Of a DNA stretch of 18,404 nucleotides, positions 1 through 6,581 are shown in pieces; the stretch's first letter is position 1, and each line of letters opens with the position of its first letter. The DNA lies in NCBI GenBank assembly GCA_910578035.1, contig CAJTOB010000060.1, forward strand, positions 1 through 18,404, written 5' to 3'. The notes under the pieces were generated by a model. It did no database searches. It was not told the origin of the DNA and was given only the letters and a program-made list of their open reading frames with translations. Position numbers and translations under genes: made by a program. The DNA is from an uncultured Muribaculaceae bacterium. Its GTDB lineage: Bacteria; Bacteroidota; Bacteroidia; Bacteroidales; Muribaculaceae.

Positions 1-18
1 GTAGATTTCGAGGGACGC

Positions 19-66
19 ATTTTTGTCCCCCGTCTCCTTGCTGGGGTGTAATCTGGGGACAAAAAT
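19..66. repeat. 12-bp perfect inverted repeat with GTCCCC/GGGGAC arms
   Basis: Arms ATTTTTGTCCCC (19-30) and GGGGACAAAAAT (55-66) are exact reverse complements around a 24-base centre. A further GGGAC lies at 12-16. The repeat is in non-coding DNA just beyond the 3' end of mnmE. Repeated GGGGACA boxes could be recombinase arm sites, or the repeat could be a terminator or structured leader for a gene left of the window. The sequence alone does not decide between these. Confidence 0.7.
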
Positions 67-99
67 ACAATAAAAATATGAAAACAGGTAGAAAATGCG

Positions 100-126
100 A
101 AGAAAAAGAGAAAATATAATTTTCTC
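100..126 (-). terminator. Probable intrinsic terminator of the bioA-bioF-nuclease-mnmE operon
   Basis: Read on the minus strand this is GAGAAAAT, a 3-base loop, then ATTTTCTC (8 perfect pairs, 108-126), followed at once by TTTTTCTTC (107-99). A hairpin followed by a U-run about 70 bases past the mnmE stop is the expected layout for an intrinsic terminator. The stem is AT-rich and so weak. A competing longer pairing is listed separately. Confidence 0.55.
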
Positions 127-172
127 AAAACACTTTGATTTTTCGAGATTTACAATCTTATATTTTCTCTTT
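105..172. repeat. 15-bp perfect inverted repeat that competes with the terminator hairpin
   Basis: AAAGAGAAAATATAA at 105-119 is the exact reverse complement of 158-172, with 38 bases between. The left arm contains the same GAGAAAAT used by the short hairpin at 108-126, so the two folds exclude each other. Composition around it is very AT-rich compared with the coding DNA to the right. Confidence 0.6.
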
Positions 173-194
173 CTTAGCTTTTCTTTTCACAGCA

Positions 195-212
195 TCATTT
201 TCCGATGCAGAA
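195..212 (-). other. Candidate integrase attachment core at the 3' end of mnmE (speculative)
   Basis: These 18 bases encode the invariant C-terminus F-C-I-G-K plus stop of MnmE. In enterobacteria the equivalent 18 bases of mnmE (trmE/thdF) are the integration site of SGI1-type islands, so the position is a known integrase target. Here it is bordered by AT-rich, repeat-containing DNA reaching the window edge. No integrase gene and no second copy of the core is visible, so use of the site is inference. Confidence 0.2.
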
Positions 213-1541
213 GTTGGTGAAGATGGATTGGAGGATGTCGGGGGTGGTGATGGTACCGGTGACGGTTGAGAGGTGGTGTAGGGTTTCGCGGAGGAGTTGG
301 GCGGCGAGGTCGGTTGGGATTTGGGCTTCGAGGGCTGTGATGAAGTCGGATATGGATTTGGCGGCCAGGGATAGGGCCTGGGCGTGGCGGGCGTTGGTGA
401 GCATTACTTCGCCGTTTTCTCTGTCGGCAAATCTGTCGATTTTGGCGAGTAGGGTGCTGCGGAGGGTGTCGAGTCCGGCTCCTGTTTTTGCTGAAATCGA
501 AATGGCGTCCTGTGGAATTTCTACGGTTGTGAGATCCGATTTATTGAATACCGTGATTATGCGCTCTGAGTCGATGTCGCCGAGTTTTTCTGACGATGGG
601 CTGTTATCTGTGCTGTCTATTACATGGATTATTATGCGGGCAGAGTTTGCCGCTTTGTATGAGCGGTCTATGCCGATGCGTTCGATGGCGTCGTCGGTGT
701 TGCGGAGTCCGGCGGTGTCCTGGAATCGAACGAGGTAATCGCCGACTTCGATGGTGTCTTCAACAATGTCTCGAGTAGTGCCATGAATGTCGCTTACGAT
801 GGCTCTGTCATCGCCTATGAGGGCATTGAGCAGTGATGATTTGCCTGCATTTGTTTTCCCGATAATTGCTACGGGAATGCCGTCTTTGATTGCGGCTCCG
901 GTGTTGAAAGACCCTACAAGGCGCTCTATCTCAGCTTTAGTCTCGGAGGCAAGATTAAGCAGGCGTTCACGCGACGCGAACTCGACGTCTTCTTCCGAAA
1001 AATCGAGTTCGAGCTCGAGGAGGCTTGCGAGTTCTATCAGGCTTTGTCTGAGGGTGTCGAGACGCCGTGATATGCTACCTCTCATCTGGTTTATGGCAAT
1101 GCGGTGTGCCGCACGCGATGACGATGCTATGAGGTCTGCGACGGCTTCGGCTTCGGCAAGATCGAAGCGTCCGGCGGCAAAGGCTCTGCTTGTAAATTCA
1201 CCTCGGCCGGCCAGACGTGCGCCTGCGTTTATGAGTGAGTTGATAAGTTCGCGCTGTATCCAGCGGGAGCCGTGTACGCTGATTTCTACGGTGTCTTCCG
1301 AGGTATAAGACGAGGGCGATTTGAAAACAGTAGCTACAGCCTGATCAAGAATGTCACCCTTTGAATCAAGAACTTCGCCAAGATGAGCCGTGTGGCTTGC
1401 AACGGTTGCAAGTGTTTTTCCTTTCCAGATTTTATCAGTAATCTGAATGGCGTCGGGGCCGCTGACACGGGCCACGGCAATGCCTCCGCTTCCGTGCGGG
1501 GTTGAAATGGCGCAGATGGTATCGTTCGTTGTATTCATCAT
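195..1541 (-). CDS. mnmE: tRNA uridine-5-carboxymethylaminomethyl modification GTPase MnmE
   Basis: MnmE is a GTPase that, with MnmG, modifies the wobble uridine (U34) of certain tRNAs in the cytoplasm. From the start used here (448 aa), the tetrahydrofolate-binding N-domain begins NDTICAIS. The helical domain carries the conserved GRFDLAEAEA. The G-domain has P-loop GKTNAGKS (about 228-235), DTAG (275-278) and NKSD (333-336). The protein ends in the family's C-terminal C-I-G-K with its catalytic cysteine. An in-frame ATG at 1562 would add seven residues (MELKNKE) that family members lack. The ATG at 1541 overlaps the upstream nuclease stop as ATGA, and another ATG follows at 1538. It is the last gene of the minus-strand operon, so translational coupling to the nuclease is likely. 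Family identity is certain; only the start is open. Confidence 0.97.
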   Translation of the reverse strand: MMNTTNDTICAISTPHGSGGIAVARVSGPDAIQITDKIWKGKTLATVASHTAHLGEVLDSKGDILDQAVATVFKSPSSYTSEDTVEISVHGSRWIQRELINSLINAGARLAGRGEFTSRAFAAGRFDLAEAEAVADLIASSSRAAHRIAINQMRGSISRRLDTLRQSLIELASLLELELDFSEEDVEFASRERLLNLASETKAEIERLVGSFNTGAAIKDGIPVAIIGKTNAGKSSLLNALIGDDRAIVSDIHGTTRDIVEDTIEVGDYLVRFQDTAGLRNTDDAIERIGIDRSYKAANSARIIIHVIDSTDNSPSSEKLGDIDSERIITVFNKSDLTTVEIPQDAISISAKTGAGLDTLRSTLLAKIDRFADRENGEVMLTNARHAQALSLAAKSISDFITALEAQIPTDLAAQLLRETLHHLSTVTGTITTPDILQSIFTNFCIGK

Positions 1542-2419
1542 TTCTTTGTTCTTGAGTTCCATTGCCTGAAATTGGCAGTTGATTCAATCTCGTTTTCTAT
1601 GTCATCGGGCAGACAGGAGAAAAAATCGAATCCTGTGATTTCTTCAATCCGGTCTACACTCACAGCCATTGTTTCGAGCCCTTCTTCTGGGGCGCTGTTC
1701 GGCATTATGAATCCTATTGCTCTTGGTGGAATAGAGTAGGGCGCCAGAATGACCTTGAAGAATCTTTCGGGAACCGGGATGCCCGATTCGCCGATGGTGC
1801 GGGGCATACGGTCGGAGAGCACGGGGCCACAAGCGATAATAAGCACACTGTCGCGCGCAACCCATTCGCGGCATTTGTTTTCGAGCGAAGACCATCTGCC
1901 TCCGTTGAGTGCATGGCTCTGGGGGCATATGTTTGTAAGGTAGTGGGAGTCAAGCATCGCCTGTTTATCCCATTTCATATCTCCTGCCGGAACCATATGT
2001 CCGCGGTCAAAGCCGGAATTGCGATAGTCGTCAAGAGTGGCGCAGCCAAGCACATCGTTGTCGGGCTTGAATTTGGATATGCGTTTTTCAGTGCCGTTGG
2101 CTTTGTCTGCGGTCAATTCCCAAATACAGTAATTCGGCTGATGTTGCGAGGGGTTGAATGAAACTGTAAAACCCGTATAGAACAGTTTGATTTCCGGGAT
2201 ATCGTCGGGTATCACAACCTCCGACAGGCACTGCGTGTCGGTCTGCGAGTTCTGATAATATTTTTCGCGGTTTTGTTTAAGAATATTGCCGCAACAGATT
2301 AAAATGATGCAAAGTACAAGGCCTGTCGCTGTAATAGATACAATGCCGCGGACCCGCGCCGAAATGCTTGCTTTGCGCCGTTTTCGCCGTCTGGTGTATT
2401 CTTTACGTTTTCCTGCCAT
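1538..2419 (-). CDS. Membrane-anchored DNA/RNA non-specific endonuclease (EndoG/NucA family)
   Basis: This is a sugar-non-specific, metal-dependent nuclease of the beta-beta-alpha-metal class, 293 aa. It has a very basic N-terminus (R/K at 4-16), one hydrophobic segment at about 26-44 and no clear cleavage site. It is therefore probably an anchored protein with the catalytic domain outside the cytoplasmic membrane. The signature DRGH is at 138-141 (catalytic H141). N172 and E180 have the same 8-residue spacing as N119/E127 of Serratia nuclease, so the active site looks intact. It starts one base after the bioF stop and its own stop overlaps the mnmE start. The biological role is not known: nucleic-acid scavenging in the periplasm is plausible. 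No immunity gene is adjacent, which suits an exported or anchored enzyme. Confidence 0.88.
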   Translation of the reverse strand: MAGKRKEYTRRRKRRKASISARVRGIVSITATGLVLCIILICCGNILKQNREKYYQNSQTDTQCLSEVVIPDDIPEIKLFYTGFTVSFNPSQHQPNYCIWELTADKANGTEKRISKFKPDNDVLGCATLDDYRNSGFDRGHMVPAGDMKWDKQAMLDSHYLTNICPQSHALNGGRWSSLENKCREWVARDSVLIIACGPVLSDRMPRTIGESGIPVPERFFKVILAPYSIPPRAIGFIMPNSAPEEGLETMAVSVDRIEEITGFDFFSCLPDDIENEIESTANFRQWNSRTKK

Positions 2420-2420
2420 T

Positions 2421-3548
2421 TCAGTTAAGATGAGAAAGAGATTCAGATAAATTGTTGAGTGCTGAAATATCGATGTCTGCCGATAGACTGAATCTGAGCC
2501 GCTCGGTTCCCGGCGGTACTGTCGGGGTGCGTATGGGCAGCACGCAGAATCCGTCTTTTCTTAAAATTCGCGACCACTCGACTGCTTTGAGGGAGCTCCC
2601 TGCTATCAGGGGCTGAATGTGACCGCCGGAAGTCCGGGCGCCATACAGACGCAGTATTTCGGCCAGTTTTGCTCCGAGCGCACGGAGTTTCATGCGGCGC
2701 GAATCCATTTCGGTCATGTTGCGGAACACATGCTCGCTCCATGCTATCACAAAAGGAGGCAGAGCCGTGGAAAAAATGAAACTTCGGGCCTTGTTGATGA
2801 GAAATTGCCTCATTTCATCGCTGACAATGGCATATGCTCCTGCCGAAGCAAGTGCCTTGCCGAATGTGCCTACCATGATGTCTACGTCATTCCTGTCCGG
2901 GCATGATGCAACGAGGCCAAGGCCGCCTTCGCCTTCCACACCGACCGCATGGGCCTCGTCGATATATAAAATTGCGCCCGGAGTGCGGCGTTTAATCTCT
3001 GTAAGAGCCTCGATGTCGGCTTTGTCGCCGTCCATACTGTAGATACTCTCGGCGATTATCAGAATATTGTGGTATTCAGCCGAAACTTTTGCCGCCAGAT
3101 TTGCCAGATGAGTATAATCATTGTGCCTGAAGCGGGCAAAAGGCGCCCCCGACAGTTTTATGCCGTCTATAATGCTGGCATGCACCAGCTTGTCGGCAAT
3201 GATATATGTATTTTTCAGAGCCCCTAATGCTCCGATGATGCCGGTGTTTGCATGATATCCGCTGTTGAACAGCAGAGCTGGGGAGCCATAGGCCTGCGAA
3301 AGGGTCGTTTCGAGAGACGAAAAATACTTCTGATTGCCGGCAAGCAGCCGCGAGGCCGAGGCCGAAAACGGAGCCGCCGCCGCCTCGCTTGCAAGGAAAC
3401 TGTCGCGAAGCGATGTATCGGCCGCAAGCCCGAGATAATCGTTCGAACTGAGGTCTACGAGAGAAGACTCCGCGTCCTGCAGCGCTACGGTTCGGAGATT
3501 TCCGCTGCTGTCCAGCTCTTCAAGTATCGATTTAATAATTTCGCTCAT
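2421..3548 (-). CDS. bioF: 8-amino-7-oxononanoate synthase (BioF)
   Basis: BioF is a PLP enzyme that condenses pimeloyl-ACP (or -CoA) with L-alanine to give 8-amino-7-oxononanoate, the first ring-building step of biotin synthesis. At 375 aa it is normal for the alpha-oxoamine synthase family. Visible features are SSNDYLGL near 34-41, H123 in LVHAS (stacks on PLP), DEAH at 197-200 (D197 contacts the pyridine N), and the Schiff-base lysine K231 in TFGKA. The start at 3548 overlaps the 3' end of bioA by 17 bases, indicating co-transcription and probably coupled translation. KBL (glycine acetyltransferase) is the nearest alternative, but pairing with bioA settles the call. bioB, bioC and bioD are not in the window. 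Confidence 0.95.
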   Translation of the reverse strand: MSEIIKSILEELDSSGNLRTVALQDAESSLVDLSSNDYLGLAADTSLRDSFLASEAAAAPFSASASRLLAGNQKYFSSLETTLSQAYGSPALLFNSGYHANTGIIGALGALKNTYIIADKLVHASIIDGIKLSGAPFARFRHNDYTHLANLAAKVSAEYHNILIIAESIYSMDGDKADIEALTEIKRRTPGAILYIDEAHAVGVEGEGGLGLVASCPDRNDVDIMVGTFGKALASAGAYAIVSDEMRQFLINKARSFIFSTALPPFVIAWSEHVFRNMTEMDSRRMKLRALGAKLAEILRLYGARTSGGHIQPLIAGSSLKAVEWSRILRKDGFCVLPIRTPTVPPGTERLRFSLSADIDISALNNLSESLSHLN

Positions 3549-4830
3549 CTTTCAGTATATCAAGCATATTTCGGCAGAGCATGCGCAGCTGTTCTTCGCT
3601 GATGATGTATGGCGGCATGATATATGCATTTCGACCGAATGGACGAATCCATACACCCTTTTCGACACATTTACGCTGGAAAATACCAACGTTGACCGGA
3701 CGCTTCATTTCTACCACACCTATCGAACCGAGCACACGGACATCGCTTACGCCGGCCATGTCTTTCGCCGGAGCGAGTTCGGCCTTTAGTATTGACTCGA
3801 TTTCGGCAATGCGGCTTTGCATATCCTGCTCGGCAAGCATGCGTGCCGATTCAACCGCAATTGCACACGCAAGGGGATTTGCCATGAATGTAGGCCCGTG
3901 CATCATCACACCGGCCTCGCCGCGCGATATGGTGTCGGCTACAGCTTTGGTGGTCAGAACGGCACTCATGGTGAGATAGCCGGCCGTAAGACCTTTGCCG
4001 ATACACATTATATCGGGCTCGACGCCGGCGTGCTCCCAGGCGAAACACTTGCCCGTACGCCAGAATCCTGTTGCTATCTCGTCGAAAATCAACAGAATAC
4101 CGTATTTGTCGCAGAGGCGCCTAAGCTGGCGCAGATATTCAGGATTATAAAACCACATACCTCCGGCACCCTGCACCACGGGCTCGAGAATAAAGGCGGC
4201 GATTTCGTTCCCTTTTTCTTCGAAAAGTTTTTCGACAGGGGCGATGTCGGCGTCGTTCCAGTCGCCATCGAAGCGCGAAGCGGGCTGTGGAACAAAAAAG
4301 CGCACAGGAAGCGCCGGGCCGAAGGCGCCGTGCATACCCGTCACAGGGTCGCAGACGCTCATGGCGTTCCATGTATCGCCGTGATAGCCGCTGCGTATGG
4401 TGGCAAAATTGGTTTTATTATGGTCGCCGGAAGCGCTCACCGCAGCCTGAACGGCCATTTTCATGGCAACTTCAACCGCTACCGAGCCTGAGTCGGCATA
4501 AAATATATTGTGCATGCTCGGGGGAGCAATGCCAAGCAGTATCTTACCGAGTTCGATTGCCGGTTCGTGAGTGAGGCCGCCGAACATGACATGGCTCATG
4601 CGTTCGAGCTGCCGCTTGGCGGCTTCATTGAGCCGTTTATTGTTATATCCATGTATTACGCACCACCACGACGACATGCCGTCTATGAGTCGGGTGCCAT
4701 CTGAAAGCGTAATGACAGCGCCATCGGCATGGTCAACCATGTATGTAGGCAGAGGGTCGATTGTGGATGTATAGGGATGCCATAAGTGTTCGCGATCCCA
4801 GGAGTCGTGTAGAGGATTGTCTTTTTTCAT
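3532..4830 (-). CDS. bioA: Adenosylmethionine-8-amino-7-oxononanoate aminotransferase (BioA)
   Basis: BioA is a class III PLP aminotransferase that converts 8-amino-7-oxononanoate to 7,8-diaminononanoate, using S-adenosylmethionine as amino donor. The 432-aa protein shows HLWHPYTS (Y20 matches the substrate-site tyrosine of E. coli BioA), GMSSWW at 51-56 (the W pair typical of the SAM-using enzyme), GYHGDTW at 148-154, FDEIATGFWRTG with D250, and the PLP lysine K279 in IGKGLTAG. It is the first gene of the minus-strand operon. A TAATTTTG -7 element ends only 5 bases before the ATG, so the transcript may be almost leaderless. The next gene, bioF, overlaps it by 17 bases. Confidence 0.96.
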   Translation of the reverse strand: MKKDNPLHDSWDREHLWHPYTSTIDPLPTYMVDHADGAVITLSDGTRLIDGMSSWWCVIHGYNNKRLNEAAKRQLERMSHVMFGGLTHEPAIELGKILLGIAPPSMHNIFYADSGSVAVEVAMKMAVQAAVSASGDHNKTNFATIRSGYHGDTWNAMSVCDPVTGMHGAFGPALPVRFFVPQPASRFDGDWNDADIAPVEKLFEEKGNEIAAFILEPVVQGAGGMWFYNPEYLRQLRRLCDKYGILLIFDEIATGFWRTGKCFAWEHAGVEPDIMCIGKGLTAGYLTMSAVLTTKAVADTISRGEAGVMMHGPTFMANPLACAIAVESARMLAEQDMQSRIAEIESILKAELAPAKDMAGVSDVRVLGSIGVVEMKRPVNVGIFQRKCVEKGVWIRPFGRNAYIMPPYIISEEQLRMLCRNMLDILKDERNY

Positions 4831-4834
4831 ACTG

Positions 4835-4842
4835 CAAAATTA
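4835..4842 (-). promoter_or_regulatory. -7 element for the bioA operon
   Basis: On the minus strand TAATTTTG fits the Bacteroidetes -7 consensus TAnnTTTG. It ends 5 bases upstream of the bioA ATG, implying a leaderless or very short-leader mRNA. I see no good -33 TTTG at 19-21 bases spacing. Confidence 0.5.
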
Positions 4843-4863
4843 CTCAAATTCTCGCTTTTTGTT

Positions 4864-4871
4864 TAATTTTG
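4864..4871 (+). promoter_or_regulatory. -7 element for the glycosyltransferase gene
   Basis: TAATTTTG matches TAnnTTTG and lies 22 bases before the ATG at 4894. With the minus-strand copy at 4835-4842 it forms a divergent promoter pair inside 63 bases, so bioA and this gene may compete for polymerase or share a regulator. No convincing -33 box is visible. Confidence 0.45.
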
Positions 4872-4893
4872 CGCACACAAAGCTGTCATAACA

Positions 4894-5838
4894 ATGAGAA
4901 TCTCTGTAATCACTCCGGTATATAACCGGGCCGACTGTATCGTCCGCTGTCTCGAAAGCGTTGCTGCCGAAAATATTGACGGTGCGAGGGTAGAGCATGT
5001 GATTGCCGACGACGGTTCGACAGATGAGTCGGCAGCGCTGGTCGAAAGTTTTGCCGCCGGTCACCCCGGAGTGCATCTGGTCCGTCTTCCGCGTAATGCC
5101 GGCCCGAATGCAGCGCGAAATGCGGCAATAGCAGCGGCAACAGGCGATTTCGTGCTTTTCATTGATAGCGACGATTGTCTCGCGCCCGGGGCAATATCCA
5201 TTATCGAAAGAGCAATTTCAGAAAACCCCGGCTACGACCAGTATCTCTTTTCGTGCAGTCATAACAGAGAATGCCTTGGCTCATATGGCCGAAAGCACGT
5301 TTTTGACTATTCCGACTTTCTCCTTGGCGCTGTCAGCCTTGACTTTGCCCATGTGATAAACCGAGCTACCCTTTTGGAACTGCCATTTGATGAGAGTCTC
5401 AGAATACATGAATATCTGTTTCATCTCAGGTTTTACCGTAAAGCCGGCAAGATTCTTTTTATTGATGAGCTTGTGTCCATGGTAGATACAAGCCGCAATG
5501 ACCACGTTACCCGTACCACCCGCAAGACGAACGACCGTGCCCTCGCCGAGAGCCTTGTCTATACGAAACTCTTTATCGAGTGGTTTTCCGGCGATTTACA
5601 GGGCGTGCCGGAGGGCGAAAAGCAACTTGCGGCACTTAAAGGAGACTATCGGAAATTTCAGATTCTTAGCGGGAATTACCGTGAATCGCGCCGTGCGGCC
5701 AGTGCCGGCTATAATGTATCGATGCCATATCGGATATTAGAGCGCACCCATACAGGAAAACTCTCATGGCAGCTTATAAAGCTTGCCATGCGGCTCAAAT
5801 GGTTTATTCGCGACAGTTTCAAGCCTTCGTCTCTGTGA
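4894..5838 (+). CDS. Glycosyltransferase family 2 protein
   Basis: A GT-A fold inverting glycosyltransferase transfers a sugar from a nucleotide-sugar to a glycan or lipid acceptor at the cytoplasmic membrane face. The 314-aa protein starts with the family hallmark ISVITPVYNRAD. It continues with ADDGSTDES (D39/D40) and RNAGPNAARN at about 67-76, followed by the metal-binding IDSDD (D91-D94). The C-terminal 150 residues are not strongly conserved and I see no membrane helix. Donor and acceptor cannot be told from the sequence. It is not inside a polysaccharide cluster: its neighbours are biotin genes and a two-component system, so it may act alone on LPS or another surface glycan. The 65-base gap to the response regulator contains another promoter core, so it may be monocistronic. 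Confidence 0.88.
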   Translation: MRISVITPVYNRADCIVRCLESVAAENIDGARVEHVIADDGSTDESAALVESFAAGHPGVHLVRLPRNAGPNAARNAAIAAATGDFVLFIDSDDCLAPGAISIIERAISENPGYDQYLFSCSHNRECLGSYGRKHVFDYSDFLLGAVSLDFAHVINRATLLELPFDESLRIHEYLFHLRFYRKAGKILFIDELVSMVDTSRNDHVTRTTRKTNDRALAESLVYTKLFIEWFSGDLQGVPEGEKQLAALKGDYRKFQILSGNYRESRRAASAGYNVSMPYRILERTHTGKLSWQLIKLAMRLKWFIRDSFKPSSL

Positions 5839-5855
5839 ACTGTGGCAGCGTCCTC

Positions 5856-5886
5856 TCTGTTAAGGATTAATAGTGGGTTATTTTTG
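5856..5886 (+). promoter_or_regulatory. Promoter of the response regulator-kinase-mgsA unit
   Basis: TCTG at 5856-5859 (3 of 4 to the -33 TTTG), a 19-base spacer and TATTTTTG at 5879-5886 (full match to TAnnTTTG) form a good Bacteroidetes promoter. It ends 17 bases before the ATG at 5904. A GGAAG just before that ATG could serve as a ribosome binding site. Confidence 0.55.
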
Positions 5887-5903
5887 CAGAAAACTATCGG
5901 AAG

Positions 5904-6581
5904 ATGAAACAAAGAATCCTTCTTGTAGACGATGAAGAAACTCTTTGCGAGGCCCTGCGCTTCAACCTTGAGGCAGAGGGCTACGAGGTTGACACCGCTC
6001 TGAGCGCGGAAGAGGCTCTTACCTTGGATTTAAAGTCGTATAATCTGTTTATCCTTGATGTGATGATGGGCGAAATCTCAGGATTTCAGCTTGCCTCCAT
6101 CATAAAATCCGCGCCTGCTACATCTTCTGTTCCAGTCATATTCTGCACCGCTCTTGATGGTGAAGACGAGGAAGTGCGCGGCTTTGACCTCGGAGCCGAT
6201 GATTATATCACCAAACCCTATTCTGTCAAGACACTGCTTGCCCGCGTACGGTCTGCCCTGAGGCGGGGAAATAGCGGGAGTAAAGAAGAAAACTATCTGG
6301 AATACGGCGGACTGCGCGTTTATCCCGGCAAAAAAGTATGTATTGTCGATGATACAGAAGTGAAAATGCCCCGCAAGGAATTTGAGATACTTGCAACATT
6401 GATGCGGCATCCGGGGCAGATATTTTCGCGCGAGGAATTGCTGAAAACCATCTGGCCCGACGAGGTCGTTGTCCTCGACCGTGTAATAGATGTGAATATC
6501 ACACGCATCAGGCAGAAAATCGGTTCATATGGCAGGAATATAGTCACGCGTTCAGGTTATGGCTATGTCTTCGTCGAATAA
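5904..6581 (+). CDS. Two-component response regulator, OmpR/PhoB family
   Basis: This is a DNA-binding response regulator, 225 aa, of full normal length. The receiver domain (about 3-119) has the acidic pair D9/D10, phospho-acceptor D52 in FILDVMM, T82, and K104 in ITKPYS. It is followed by an OmpR-type winged helix (about 130-224) with MPRKEFEILATL, the recognition-helix region VIDVNITRIRQKIG, and the closing SGYGYVF. All phosphorelay residues are intact. The downstream kinase begins inside its last codons, so the two are translated together. The target regulon is not shown by the sequence. A PhoB-like role in phosphate response is possible given mgsA and the Pi transporter downstream, but the family is too broad to name a symbol. 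Confidence 0.94.
   Translation: MKQRILLVDDEETLCEALRFNLEAEGYEVDTALSAEEALTLDLKSYNLFILDVMMGEISGFQLASIIKSAPATSSVPVIFCTALDGEDEEVRGFDLGADDYITKPYSVKTLLARVRSALRRGNSGSKEENYLEYGGLRVYPGKKVCIVDDTEVKMPRKEFEILATLMRHPGQIFSREELLKTIWPDEVVVLDRVIDVNITRIRQKIGSYGRNIVTRSGYGYVFVE

Noticed and set aside
205..1308. Two long plus-strand open frames (205-738 and 787-1308) opposite mnmE
   Set aside because: They lie antisense to a full-length, highly conserved gene and their peptides are low-complexity R/S/A-rich shadows with no motif.
1542..1562. Longer mnmE N-terminus starting at 1562
   Set aside because: The added MELKNKE is not a family feature; ATG at 1541 (or 1538) fits the conserved NDTICAIS start and gives an ATGA junction.
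3817..4491. 224-codon plus-strand frame opposite bioA
   Set aside because: Antisense to intact bioA with all catalytic residues; no recognisable domain and no promoter of its own.
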